Source: Veillonella sp. (GTDB lineage: Bacteria; Bacillota; Negativicutes; Veillonellales; Veillonellaceae). Taken from it: 64,000 nt of DNA. The notes beneath the pieces were generated by a model that was given only the letters and a program-made list of their open reading frames with translations, had not been told where the DNA came from and ran no database searches. The position numbers and the translations under genes were made by a program. Shown here piece by piece: positions 1-7,794 of the stretch; positions within the stretch are counted from its first letter, which is position 1, and every line of letters starts with the position of its first letter. The DNA lies in contig NZ_JBGKFB010000001.1 of assembly GCF_041333735.1 (NCBI RefSeq), forward strand, positions 1-64,000. The letters are read 5' to 3'.

Positions 1-17
1 TAGACTAAACATAATAC

Positions 18-88
18 TTTTAACTGGTAGTATCTCGCTAACCATATATATTTAGACTAAGTATAGTACATTTTACTGATAGAGTTAA
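18..88. repeat. Tandem repeat, two units at the window edge
   Basis: Two imperfect copies of a unit containing TTTTAACTGGTAGTATCTC lie about 52 bp apart (cores near 19 and 71). The same core forms the 53-bp array at 22167-22445. The array may continue left of the window. It sits just past the 3' end of the minus-strand gene 89-928. The role is unknown. Confidence 0.6.
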
Positions 89-928
89 TTAAAATAAATC
101 TTCTTCAAGAGTTGTTGTTTTGCTTAGTTCTTCTTCAATATAGCCAACTTCATCAGTGGCTTCATCTTCGTCACGTGTGTCAATATAGATACTAATAAGC
201 GCTAGTCCGCCTTCTTCATTGAGGGTTGCAATGGCACTCATAGGACCATAGGTTAAAATAAGGCCATCTTCTTCATCGCGAATGATATGAGGTACCGCAT
301 CAAAGTGTTGGTTCATGAGCTGATCAAAGTAATCTTCTACATCAAGGCCACTTTCAAGGGTGATGGATTCAGCATCGCCTTTTTGGAATACAACACGTGT
401 GTCTTCATCGATGTACTGATAAAAATCATCCACATCGACATTCGCTGTTTCAAGCCACATGCTGAGGGCTGTAATCCAATCCTTTACCGTAGTTGGTGCA
501 GAAATAAAAGCATACTCGCTTTCATCATCGCCAAAATGAAGATCATCATACTCAATACTATAGTTTTCCTGACTAGATACAATGCGGTCTACGAGCCCCT
601 CATCATTTACATCTACAAAAATCATGTACACATAGTTATCGCCGCTTTCATAAGAAACAGTCAAACCATGACGGCCTTCATGGAATAGCGCATCCTCCTC
701 GTACACATCGGTAATATGCATCACCTTGCACGTAACAGGCACATTATCTGCCTTAATAGACTCAGTCATAGAGGATAAAAACTCAATACTTTCATTACGA
801 TTGCGGCCAATAATACCACGCCCTGTGGACATGTATTCGCAATCCTCGGCTAGAATATTTTCAATGCCGTGAATATCTGCGGATTCAAGAATAGATTTTA
901 TCAATAAAAGAGCTTGTATTTCAGTCAT
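89..928 (-). CDS. Acidic NTF2/SnoaL-like hypothetical protein
   Basis: The 279-residue protein is strongly acidic, cytosolic-looking, and has no signal peptide or membrane segment. It appears to contain two similar halves of about 130 residues. Each half starts with a helical stretch followed by an 'ED...Y' turn (around residues 28-32 and 170-175), which suggests a duplicated NTF2/SnoaL-like fold. That fold call is an inference from pattern only. The start is supported by an AGGAGG ribosome site 6 bases before the ATG at 928. It is transcribed alone, divergently from the HAD phosphatase gene. No catalytic residues can be assigned. Confidence 0.6.
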   Translation of the reverse strand: MTEIQALLLIKSILESADIHGIENILAEDCEYMSTGRGIIGRNRNESIEFLSSMTESIKADNVPVTCKVMHITDVYEEDALFHEGRHGLTVSYESGDNYVYMIFVDVNDEGLVDRIVSSQENYSIEYDDLHFGDDESEYAFISAPTTVKDWITALSMWLETANVDVDDFYQYIDEDTRVVFQKGDAESITLESGLDVEDYFDQLMNQHFDAVPHIIRDEEDGLILTYGPMSAIATLNEEGGLALISIYIDTRDEDEATDEVGYIEEELSKTTTLEEDLF

Positions 929-1065
929 ACTACGCCTCCTATACGCTGTAATAATTACTGCTACTATTGTAACACAATTATAGTAACAAATACGGCTATT
1001 CTCTTGATTTTCTCCATATTTATCATATACTTATAAAGTATATAGATTTCGTATTGGAGGTCCCC

Positions 1066-1725
1066 ATGAAATATACAACCATCGTTTTTGATTGCGACGG
1101 CACATTGCTCGATACGGCTACAGATTTAGCAAATGCTGTAAATCATGTACTACGTACACATAACTTCCCTGAAAAGTCTCTAGCAGAGGTTAAGGCAGCA
1201 CTTGGTAATGCAGTAACGTACTTGATGCGTCAATGCTTGCCTAGTACAGTATCAGATCATGAATTAGAACCATATATTGAGGAGTTCAAAATCTACTATG
1301 GAGAACATCTAAAAGATACTACAGCACCATATCCTGGCATCTTAGATATGCTAGATGCATTGCGTGAAAAAGGCTATAAATTAGCCATTGTATCTAATAA
1401 AATTCAAGAAGGTGTTACACCTTTAAATAAAGAATATTTTGGCGATCGCTTACCTGTTGCTATTGGTGAAAGACCAGGATTACAACGTAAACCAGCACCA
1501 GACATGGTACTCCAAGCATTAAAAGAGTTAAACTCTACTCCTGAAGAATCTATCTATGTTGGTGACTCTGAAGTTGACGTTGCTACTGCAGAAAACTCCG
1601 GCCTACTATGTATCGGTATTACCTGGGGCTTTAGAGAAGAATCTCTCCACCAAGAACTAGGCGTAACACACATTGCTCGTAAAGCAGAAGATATTCTAAG
1701 CATTGTGGAAAACTTAAATAAATAA
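1066..1725 (+). CDS. gph: HAD-family phosphatase, phosphoglycolate phosphatase-like
   Basis: This is a 219-residue HAD subfamily IA hydrolase. Motif I is FDCDGTLLDT (residues 8-17), with both nucleophile and acid Asp. Motif II Ser is in IVSNK, the motif III Lys is in QRKPAPD, and motif IV is GDSEVDV. The helical cap lies between motifs I and II, as in Gph and PpaX. The expected reaction is hydrolysis of 2-phosphoglycolate or a similar small phosphate ester in the cytosol, but substrate cannot be read from sequence. I chose the ATG at 1066 because GGAGG sits 5 bases upstream. A TTG at 1054 would fall inside that site. Confidence 0.85.
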   Translation: MKYTTIVFDCDGTLLDTATDLANAVNHVLRTHNFPEKSLAEVKAALGNAVTYLMRQCLPSTVSDHELEPYIEEFKIYYGEHLKDTTAPYPGILDMLDALREKGYKLAIVSNKIQEGVTPLNKEYFGDRLPVAIGERPGLQRKPAPDMVLQALKELNSTPEESIYVGDSEVDVATAENSGLLCIGITWGFREESLHQELGVTHIARKAEDILSIVENLNK

Positions 1726-1786
1726 GGTACAAAGTTATAATCATTAATCTATAACAAATTCATATAAATTAAACGATTTACATCTT

Positions 1787-1850
1787 AAAACCGCTCAAAA
1801 ATGGGAATTAAAATATTAGATTTCTCATTTTTCGCGGTTTTTCTTTTATT
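1787..1850 (+). terminator. Rho-independent terminator after the HAD gene
   Basis: AAAACCGC and GCGGTTTT arms flank a second complementary pair (AAAATGGGA with TCTCATTTT), followed by a T-rich tract ending near 1850. Confidence 0.8.
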
Positions 1851-1987
1851 CTTTCTAATCTATTTCAATTTTCACATTATATTTTTTACGCATAAATACT
1901 ATCCTTAATCTATTGCCTTAAAAATGTGATATATATTACATTTATGAGGCAGTACTTTCACATGTACACGCCGTCAATTCAATAGTT

Positions 1988-2055
1988 AGTGTATTGAACT
2001 TAAGGCCTATAAATAGCTCCATTCTTAGCTAATCTTATAGAGATTGGCAGTAAGA
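1988..2055 (+). repeat. Degenerate copy of the toxin-leader repeat
   Basis: The stretch aligns with the 5' leader of the composite repeat at 5663, 7500 and 9213. It shares ATTGAACT, AGGCCT, GCTAATCTT and TAGAGATTGGC in the same order and spacing, with several substitutions. There is no toxin reading frame and no antisense-RNA terminator after it. It lies 80 bp upstream of the permease gene, so it may be transcribed into that gene's leader. I see nothing else in the 1851-2100 gap except a possible -10 (TATAAT, 2083-2088). Confidence 0.55.
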
Positions 2056-2133
2056 TTTCCATCAATTGAATCATTAGTATGATATAATATTATTTTGTAT
2101 ACTAAGTTATGTATTTGAAAGGAGGAAAATATA

Positions 2134-3537
2134 ATGCAACAATCATGGAAAATTGCATTTGCCTACATAGGTGTTATTGTAGGTGCAGGACTCTCGAGTG
2201 GACAAGATCTTCTACAATATTTTATAAGTTTTGGCCAAATAGGTCTTATTGGTGTTCTATTACTAGGTCTATTAAATGCCGCATTTGGTAAAATCATGCT
2301 TTCTTTGGGGAGCTACTATCGTGCAGACAATCATGAAGAAGTTTTTACACAGATTTCCCATCCAATCATTACAAAAATCCTTGATTTTGTTCTAATCGCT
2401 GGTAGTTTTATTATGGGCTTCGTTATGATAGCCGGTGCAGGATCAAACTTAGAACAACAATTTGGACTTCCTTTTTGGGTTGGCGGATTAATTTGCTCAC
2501 TTTTAATCATAACCGTATCATTTATGGACTTTGATAAAATTACCAGTGTTCTAGGTGTTTTTACACCTATTATGATTGTAATGATATTCATCATTACAGG
2601 TTACTCTTTTATTGGTAAAAGTCATGATTGGACTACATTAGAGGCTATAGCCCACACAATCAAACCAGCCACAAGCAATGTATGGTTTTCTGTCATTAAT
2701 TATTATTCTCTATGTGCTATGACAGCTGTTTCTATGGCCTTTATTTTAGGTGGTTCTGTTGTTCGAATTGGTATTGCAGAAAAAGGTGGCACTCGTGGCG
2801 GCCTATTAGTCGGATTAGTTGTTTTTATAGCTGCTATCTCTATTTTTGCCAATCTAGATACAGTAAAAGATGCAGATTTGCCGATTCTTGCTATTGCCAA
2901 TCAAATTCATCCTTGGCTAGCATATATATATGCAATCACAGTCTTTTCACTTATTTTTAATACAGCATTCTCTCTTTTTTATTCTATTGCTAGACGTTTT
3001 GCCAACGGCAGCACAAAAAGAATGAGAATTATTATTATTTCTGTAGTAATCATAGGATATATATGTAGTTTCTTTGGTTTTAAAGATTTGATTAGTATCC
3101 TCTACCCAATTCTCGGTTATATGGGACTATTACTCCTAATTATTCTTATTTATGGCTGGCTCCGCGATCGTAAAGATATCATTATGGAAAAACTCTTCCG
3201 AAGAAAGATGCTCCATTTATCATTAAAAAAACATAGTCCTCACAAAAATCTTTCAGAAAAAGAACGCGAACTATTCCATACATTAGGTGATATTAGTCAA
3301 GCAGATACAAAATCTCTTAAAGAAGATATTCATAATGAAGCAAAAGAAATACTTTCAAATACGGAAACAGTTCAAGAGCTAAAAGACTATGTAGAAGAGC
3401 ATCTCTCAATAGACGAAGAAGTTATACATCAAAATATCAATATTCTACAAGAACAACAGGAAGAATCAAAATCAACTGAATCTTCTAAAGGTAGACCTAT
3501 CAAAAAGTCCAATATAAATAACAATGAAGTAAAATGA
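2134..3537 (+). CDS. YkvI-like membrane permease with hydrophilic C-terminal tail
   Basis: A 467-residue integral membrane protein. Residues 1-345 hold about ten hydrophobic helices and open with IAFAYIGVIVGAGLSSGQD, the glycine-rich first helix of the YkvI family, which is distantly related to amino-acid/cation symporters. Residues about 346-467 form a charged Lys/Glu-rich tail predicted to be helical and cytosolic, unusually long for this family. The AAAGGAGG site lies 8 bases before the start. The stop overlaps the next start in ATGA, so translation of the two is probably coupled. Substrate is unknown; the neighbouring exporter hints at an amino acid. Confidence 0.7.
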   Translation: MQQSWKIAFAYIGVIVGAGLSSGQDLLQYFISFGQIGLIGVLLLGLLNAAFGKIMLSLGSYYRADNHEEVFTQISHPIITKILDFVLIAGSFIMGFVMIAGAGSNLEQQFGLPFWVGGLICSLLIITVSFMDFDKITSVLGVFTPIMIVMIFIITGYSFIGKSHDWTTLEAIAHTIKPATSNVWFSVINYYSLCAMTAVSMAFILGGSVVRIGIAEKGGTRGGLLVGLVVFIAAISIFANLDTVKDADLPILAIANQIHPWLAYIYAITVFSLIFNTAFSLFYSIARRFANGSTKRMRIIIISVVIIGYICSFFGFKDLISILYPILGYMGLLLLIILIYGWLRDRKDIIMEKLFRRKMLHLSLKKHSPHKNLSEKERELFHTLGDISQADTKSLKEDIHNEAKEILSNTETVQELKDYVEEHLSIDEEVIHQNINILQEQQEESKSTESSKGRPIKKSNINNNEVK

Positions 3538-4784
3538 ATAACGAGGAAATAATGACAGGTGTGGAATTAGAAATTATACTAAAAGCTGGGAAAATACTAC
3601 TTAGCAGTGGCGCCGAAATCAGTCGTACAGAGGATACTATGAACTACATAGCACGAGCTATGAATTTTAAATATTTAGAAGCCTACGTATCCAATAGAGG
3701 TATTTTTGCAACTGCTAAGAAAGCTGATGGAACTGAAATTACTCGTATTTATAACGTTCCTGAAGTCGATATTAACCTCAGTAAAATTGAATCTGTTAAT
3801 GCTCTCTCCCGACGTATCACACAAAAAAATATTACTATTGAGGAGATTGAAAGTGAACTTAATCAAATTGATACCATGTCAGACTATTCTTTTTTTTGGA
3901 GATTAGTAGCTTATACGTTAGGAGCTTCGGGCTTTAGCTATGCAATTGGTAGTTCAATAACAGACTCTATAATTGCAGGTATTATAGGCTTAATATTAGG
4001 CGTCTATATGTGTACCATCAAACGCATACTTAGCTCTGATGTATTGATTACCATTTTAGGTAGTATTCTAATAGCCTTATTGGGTAATCTCTTTATCCAC
4101 TTTGAATTAGGCTCCAACCTATCAGTTATATTACTAGGAGCCATGATTGACATTGTTCCCGGAGTTCCTTTCGTCAATGCTATTAGAGAGTATAGCCAGA
4201 ATAACTATAATACAGGAATAACCCTTATGATGGGCGCGTTACTTACCTGTATTTCAATGGCTGTAGGAGTCGCAGTAGTACAATCACTACTCTTCAACAC
4301 ACAAATGATTCCTCTTTATACCTCTAATTTAGATACTAATTCCTTAGCCTCTATGTTTATGCGTAGTATAATGGCTGGTATTGGTACGACAGCATTTGCA
4401 ATCTTATTCCGTGTAGCTAAACAACATTTTATCGATTGTACAATATTAGGATTCATCTCATGGTTCTTGTTCTTAACATTATCTTCACTACAGTCTAATG
4501 TTATGCTCTCCATATTCATCAGTGGTTTTATCATCGCCATAGCATCAAGAATATTGGCTGTTAAACGGAAATGCCCTGCTATAGTTTTCCTAATGACTAG
4601 CTTATTCCCTTTACTACCAGGGCTCAGCTTTTATCGATCCATTTATTATATGCTAATGGGACAAGAAACTATTGCCATTAGCTTCGCAAAAGAATCCTTT
4701 TTGATAGCTTTTACAATTGCTATATCTATCGTAATTGTAAAACATATAAAACCACCACGAATCAAAAAACACACTTATAAGTAA
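3534..4784 (+). CDS. Threonine/serine exporter family protein (ThrE-like)
   Basis: The 416-residue protein fuses the two ThrE domains that many Firmicutes encode as separate genes. Residues 1-125 are soluble and carry the family pattern IILKAGKILLSSGAEISRTED. Residues 125-405 hold about ten membrane helices, including IDIVPGVPFVNAIREY, the conserved Pro-Gly-x-Pro turn. The family exports threonine and serine using the proton gradient. The start overlaps the permease stop by four bases (ATGA), indicating one operon. The ThrE fold is clear; the exact solute is an inference. Confidence 0.85.
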   Translation: MNNEEIMTGVELEIILKAGKILLSSGAEISRTEDTMNYIARAMNFKYLEAYVSNRGIFATAKKADGTEITRIYNVPEVDINLSKIESVNALSRRITQKNITIEEIESELNQIDTMSDYSFFWRLVAYTLGASGFSYAIGSSITDSIIAGIIGLILGVYMCTIKRILSSDVLITILGSILIALLGNLFIHFELGSNLSVILLGAMIDIVPGVPFVNAIREYSQNNYNTGITLMMGALLTCISMAVGVAVVQSLLFNTQMIPLYTSNLDTNSLASMFMRSIMAGIGTTAFAILFRVAKQHFIDCTILGFISWFLFLTLSSLQSNVMLSIFISGFIIAIASRILAVKRKCPAIVFLMTSLFPLLPGLSFYRSIYYMLMGQETIAISFAKESFLIAFTIAISIVIVKHIKPPRIKKHTYK

Positions 4785-4824
4785 TATAACCTTATAACAA
4801 ATTCATGTAAATTACTTGCCCGAC

Positions 4825-4873
4825 AAAAGAGGTTCCTATAAGTCACTACTGTGACCATTAGGAACCTCTTTTA
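4825..4873. terminator. Bidirectional terminator, hairpin of the GAGGTTCCTA family
   Basis: AAAAGAGGTTCCTA pairs with TAGGAACCTCTTTT around an inner GTCAC/GTGAC pair. T runs on both strands let it end both thrE and the convergent gene at 4906. The same outer arms recur at 5588, 7425 and 9139 as part of the composite repeat, but this copy has no toxin module behind it. Confidence 0.8.
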
Positions 4874-4905
4874 TTTATAACTATATTGTGCTAATTAGAT
4901 ATCAC

Positions 4906-5502
4906 TTATTTATAACTGAACTGCGCATCCATAATCATTTGGCGCAACTGCTCAATGCGAATACCTTCAGGTAGCTTGTCTCTATAAAACTGCAAATTAT
5001 AATAGTAACGAGTATCTTCATAATCAGTAACTAATACCATATCCATCCTATTATGTAATGGCCAGCCATACATAAATTCGGCTAGCAAACTACGCACGCC
5101 ATCATTATTGACCTCTATTACATCATGCTTAACAGGCAATACCATCTTAACTGTAGGTTCAGGAACCGTTCTATCTTCAATAATCTTCTTAACCTCTTTA
5201 TCTAAGGATGCACTACTTTTATCAATAGATCTAGCCTTTACATGCATAAATACTCCATCAGAGGTTCTAAACGCCCTACCATCAATGTCCTTTGTTTCAC
5301 CCTGTGTTTCGATAGCATTCTTTAATACTCGGAATTGATACGGTCCATAAAACTTTGTATCTGTAATAGCATCTAATGCCGCATCATATTGACCATTATG
5401 TACATTCGTAACATACATAACAGGATTTATATCGCTAGCTTGTGAAAGCATTGGTACGGCTAAACACAAGCCTAAGCTTATTAATGTAATACAACGTTTC
5501 AT
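4906..5502 (-). CDS. Secreted protein of unknown function
   Basis: The 198-residue protein has a clear signal peptide: MKR, then a hydrophobic core, then a cleavage site near SQA-SD at residues 22-23. The mature part is mixed alpha/beta and ends with a helix LRQMIMDAQF. A helix in a similar position, with the pattern L..L..M, closes the secreted proteins at 7795 and 26453, so they may share a fold. That is inference. The start has a GGGAGAGGGAG ribosome site. It sits alone between two hairpin repeats. Confidence 0.65.
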   Translation of the reverse strand: MKRCITLISLGLCLAVPMLSQASDINPVMYVTNVHNGQYDAALDAITDTKFYGPYQFRVLKNAIETQGETKDIDGRAFRTSDGVFMHVKARSIDKSSASLDKEVKKIIEDRTVPEPTVKMVLPVKHDVIEVNNDGVRSLLAEFMYGWPLHNRMDMVLVTDYEDTRYYYNLQFYRDKLPEGIRIEQLRQMIMDAQFSYK

Positions 5503-5584
5503 ATGAGTCTCCCTCTCCCTAAAAACTATTATCTTATTTGTATTGTAACATAATTAATCTATTCCATTATAATAGTTACAAAAC

Positions 5585-5885
5585 GAAAGAGGTTCCTATT
5601 GGTCACCTAGGTGACTATTAGGAACCTCTAATCTATTTACTTTTATTATTTACACATCTATATTGAAATTGAGGCCTCTAAATGGGTCCAGCCTTTGCTA
5701 ATCTTCTAGAGATTGGCGGTGAGAGATTACATGAAAAAAGGCCCGACATAGAAGTCAGACCGTTTCTTCAATTTTAAATTACTAGAAGCGAAGTCTGGCG
5801 ACCAAACCATTTATGCCTCACTTTGATATAAATTATATCATATCTAAATAGGGAAGGGAATTAGACAATTTCCGTCCCTATTTAG
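5585..5885. repeat. Composite toxin-antitoxin repeat, copy A (toxin deleted)
   Basis: Parts in order: a long hairpin (5588-5629); a plus-strand promoter TTTACT-17-TATATT (5636-5664); a structured leader in which GCTAATCT pairs with AGATTGGC (5697-5717); a short junction where the toxin frame is missing; a minus-strand antisense RNA gene; and a closing palindrome (5846-5885). Copy C at 9136 has the same parts plus about 125 bp carrying the toxin. The residual frame from the GTG at 5719 encodes only ten codons before TAG. Confidence 0.8.
5734..5826 (-). ncRNA. Antisense (antitoxin-like) RNA, copy A
   Basis: Minus-strand extended -10 TGATATAAT (TATAAT at 5832-5837) predicts a start near 5825. 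The transcript would end at GGTCTGAC/GTCGGGCC (5740-5761) followed by six U residues. It is about 90 nt. It carries a possible small frame beginning MVWSPDFAS preceded by GAGG. The boundaries are predicted, not measured. Confidence 0.6.
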
Positions 5886-5927
5886 TTTATAAACCTTACA
5901 GTTGTTATAACAGAGTGACTTATATCA

Positions 5928-5957
5928 TCGACAAGATATAGTATCAATTGATATACT
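5928..5957 (+). promoter_or_regulatory. Predicted promoter of the ZTP riboswitch transcript
   Basis: TCGACA at 5928-5933 and TATACT at 5952-5957 are separated by 18 bases. The implied start near 5964 falls right at the 5' edge of the riboswitch aptamer. Confidence 0.5.
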
Positions 5958-5965
5958 AATAATAT

Positions 5966-6072
5966 ATTCCTACTGGGCTGACGGATTCGTAGAATTGACT
6001 ACATGCACAGTAGCACACATCGTGTGATAGCCGACCGTCTGGGCAAACTTTTGTTCAGGCGGTCTTTTTTTA
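5966..6072 (+). promoter_or_regulatory. ZTP (pfl) riboswitch with expression-platform terminator
   Basis: The 5' subdomain has GGCTGACGGATT followed by a hairpin CGTAG...CTACATG. The 3' subdomain has GCCGACCGTCTGGGCA (6029-6044). These match, in order, the conserved halves of ZTP riboswitches, which sense the purine intermediate ZTP/ZMP that builds up when 10-formyl-THF runs short. The pseudoknot strand CCGTCTGGGCAA also pairs with TTGTTCAGGCGG to form a terminator (6033-6062) followed by eight T residues. Ligand binding should therefore free the transcript to read into the MFS gene at 6139. The match is from memory of the motif, not a covariance search. Confidence 0.88.
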
Positions 6073-6138
6073 TTTTCTTGTAGCAAATAATACTGTACAA
6101 AGTTTTAATCATTTCACCTATATGAAAGGAGTTTTCTT

Positions 6139-7350
6139 ATGAGAAATCGTTGGCTTATTGCACTAGCAGCCATTGGTCTACATATATCTATCGGTAGTGT
6201 GTACGCATGGAGCGTGCTCACACGACCTATTATGGCAGATATGGGCTTTACTATGTCACAAACAACATGGACCTTCTCCCTAGCTATCCTGATGCTTGGA
6301 CTTTCTGCAGGCTTTTTAGGATCCTTTGCAGAAAAAATAGGTCCTAAGAAAAGCGGCCTTCTTGCCATGTTATTCTGGGTGACAGGACTATTAGGTACTG
6401 CTTATGCACTTAGTGTCCATAATCTTACCTTACTCTATCTATTCTATGGTATCATCGGTGGTATCGGACTAGGTATTGGTTATATAACACCAGTATCTAC
6501 ACTGGTAAAATACTTTCCTAATCGCCCAGGATTTGCTACGGGATTAGCTATTATGGGTTTTGGATTTGCTTCACTCATTGCAGGACCACTTATGCAATTC
6601 CTCGTAGCTCAAGTTGGATTAGTAAATAACTTCATTATCCTCGGCGTAATCTATCTAGTGGTTATGGGCGCCTCTTCTCTCTATTTGAAAGCACCTCAAC
6701 CAAAACAACCACCTCGAACTACGAAAGATAAATCCACTATGTACGTTCATAACCATGGCATGCTAGCCAATGATGCTATGAAAACTTGGCAATTTGGTGC
6801 CCTTTGGTGGATTTTCTTTATTAATAGTACCTGTGGTATAGGTCTTCTATCCTTAGCGTCCCCTATGGCACAAGAAACCATTGGTATGACGCCTGCAGCG
6901 GCTGCATCACTAGTTGGTATCATCGGTATCTTCAATGGTGGAGGTCGCATTGCATGGTCTACTATCTCCGACTACTTTGGCCGAGCACAAACTTACATAC
7001 TATTCTTTATTATACAAATCATCGCATTCTACGTACTTGCCGAAACCAATAATGCTCTAACATTCCAAGTTTTAATTCTTCTCATTATCACCTGCTATGG
7101 CGGCGGATTCGCCTGTATGCCAGCATATCTTGCAGACCTCTATGGCATACGCCAACTCTCCACTATTCATGGCCGCATTCTAACCGCTTGGGGATTAGCA
7201 GGTATCGTTGGTCCTATGCTCGTGTCATACTTTCACGAAGCAGGATATGGATATACTACAGCCTTAATATGCTTTGCTCTTCTATTCGTATTAAATGCAA
7301 TTATTGCTATAATCTTAAAAATATATGGCAAACGAGGTCTGCATAACTGA
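6139..7350 (+). CDS. OFA-family MFS transporter (oxalate/formate antiporter-like)
   Basis: The 403-residue protein has 12 predicted membrane helices. Helix 1 reads IGLHISIGSVYAWSV, the signature first helix of the OFA family (OxlT, YhjX). Helix 4 has GIIGGIGLGIGYITPV. Family members exchange small carboxylates such as oxalate, formate, pyruvate or lactate. An AAAGGAG site lies 7 bases before the start. It is the only gene behind the ZTP riboswitch. Formate feeds 10-formyl-THF synthesis, so formate uptake would fit the signal, but this is inference. Sequence alone does not fix the substrate. Confidence 0.8.
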   Translation: MRNRWLIALAAIGLHISIGSVYAWSVLTRPIMADMGFTMSQTTWTFSLAILMLGLSAGFLGSFAEKIGPKKSGLLAMLFWVTGLLGTAYALSVHNLTLLYLFYGIIGGIGLGIGYITPVSTLVKYFPNRPGFATGLAIMGFGFASLIAGPLMQFLVAQVGLVNNFIILGVIYLVVMGASSLYLKAPQPKQPPRTTKDKSTMYVHNHGMLANDAMKTWQFGALWWIFFINSTCGIGLLSLASPMAQETIGMTPAAAASLVGIIGIFNGGGRIAWSTISDYFGRAQTYILFFIIQIIAFYVLAETNNALTFQVLILLIITCYGGGFACMPAYLADLYGIRQLSTIHGRILTAWGLAGIVGPMLVSYFHEAGYGYTTALICFALLFVLNAIIAIILKIYGKRGLHN

Positions 7351-7421
7351 TACTTAATTCTAGTACTATAAAATTGTAAATGAATTATCACAACCAAAAT
7401 CCCCCGAATTAATTACAAATC

Positions 7422-7718
7422 TAAAGAGGTTCCTATTGGTCACCCAGGTGACTATTAGGAACCTCTAATCTATTTACTTTTATAATTAACAGCACTATAT
7501 TGAACTTGAGGCCTCTAAATGGGGCCAGCCTTTGCTAATCTTCTAGAGATTGGCGGTGAGAGAACGCATGAAAAAAGGCCCGACATAGAAGTCAGACCGT
7601 TTCTTCAAATTTTTACTTTAGAAGCGAAGTCTGGCGTCGAAACCATTTATGCCTCACTTTGATATAAATTATATCATATCTAAACAGGGAAAGAAATCGT
7701 ATGATTTCTTTCCCTGTT
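7422..7718. repeat. Composite toxin-antitoxin repeat, copy B (toxin deleted)
   Basis: The architecture is that of copy A: hairpin 7425-7466, promoter TTTACT (7473) -17- TATATT (7496-7501), leader with the same eight-pair stem, GTG at 7556 followed by a ten-codon frame ending in TAG, antisense RNA, and a perfect closing palindrome AACAGGGAAAGAAATC with its complement (7684-7718). The hairpin also serves as the terminator of the MFS gene. Confidence 0.8.
7571..7661 (-). ncRNA. Antisense (antitoxin-like) RNA, copy B
   Basis: Extended -10 TGATATAAT (TATAAT at 7668-7673) on the minus strand; terminator stem GGTCTGAC/GTCGGGCC at 7577-7598 with a six-U tail. It is nearly identical in sequence to the RNA of copy C, so it could pair with the toxin mRNA of copy C in trans. 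Confidence 0.6.
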
Positions 7719-7794
7719 ATCATTGTGCGCCAAATAGGCATATATATGTTTATTAGGCTCCACTATTTTATTACTTATTGCAATTCAAGATAAG

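Noticed and set aside
2109..2291. 60-codon frame overlapping the permease start
   Set aside because: Different frame through a clear membrane-protein gene whose own start has a strong ribosome site.
5971..6046. THF or fluoride riboswitch
   Set aside because: The ordered blocks GGCTGACGGA and CCGACCGTCTGGGCA fit the ZTP class; blocks of the other classes are missing.
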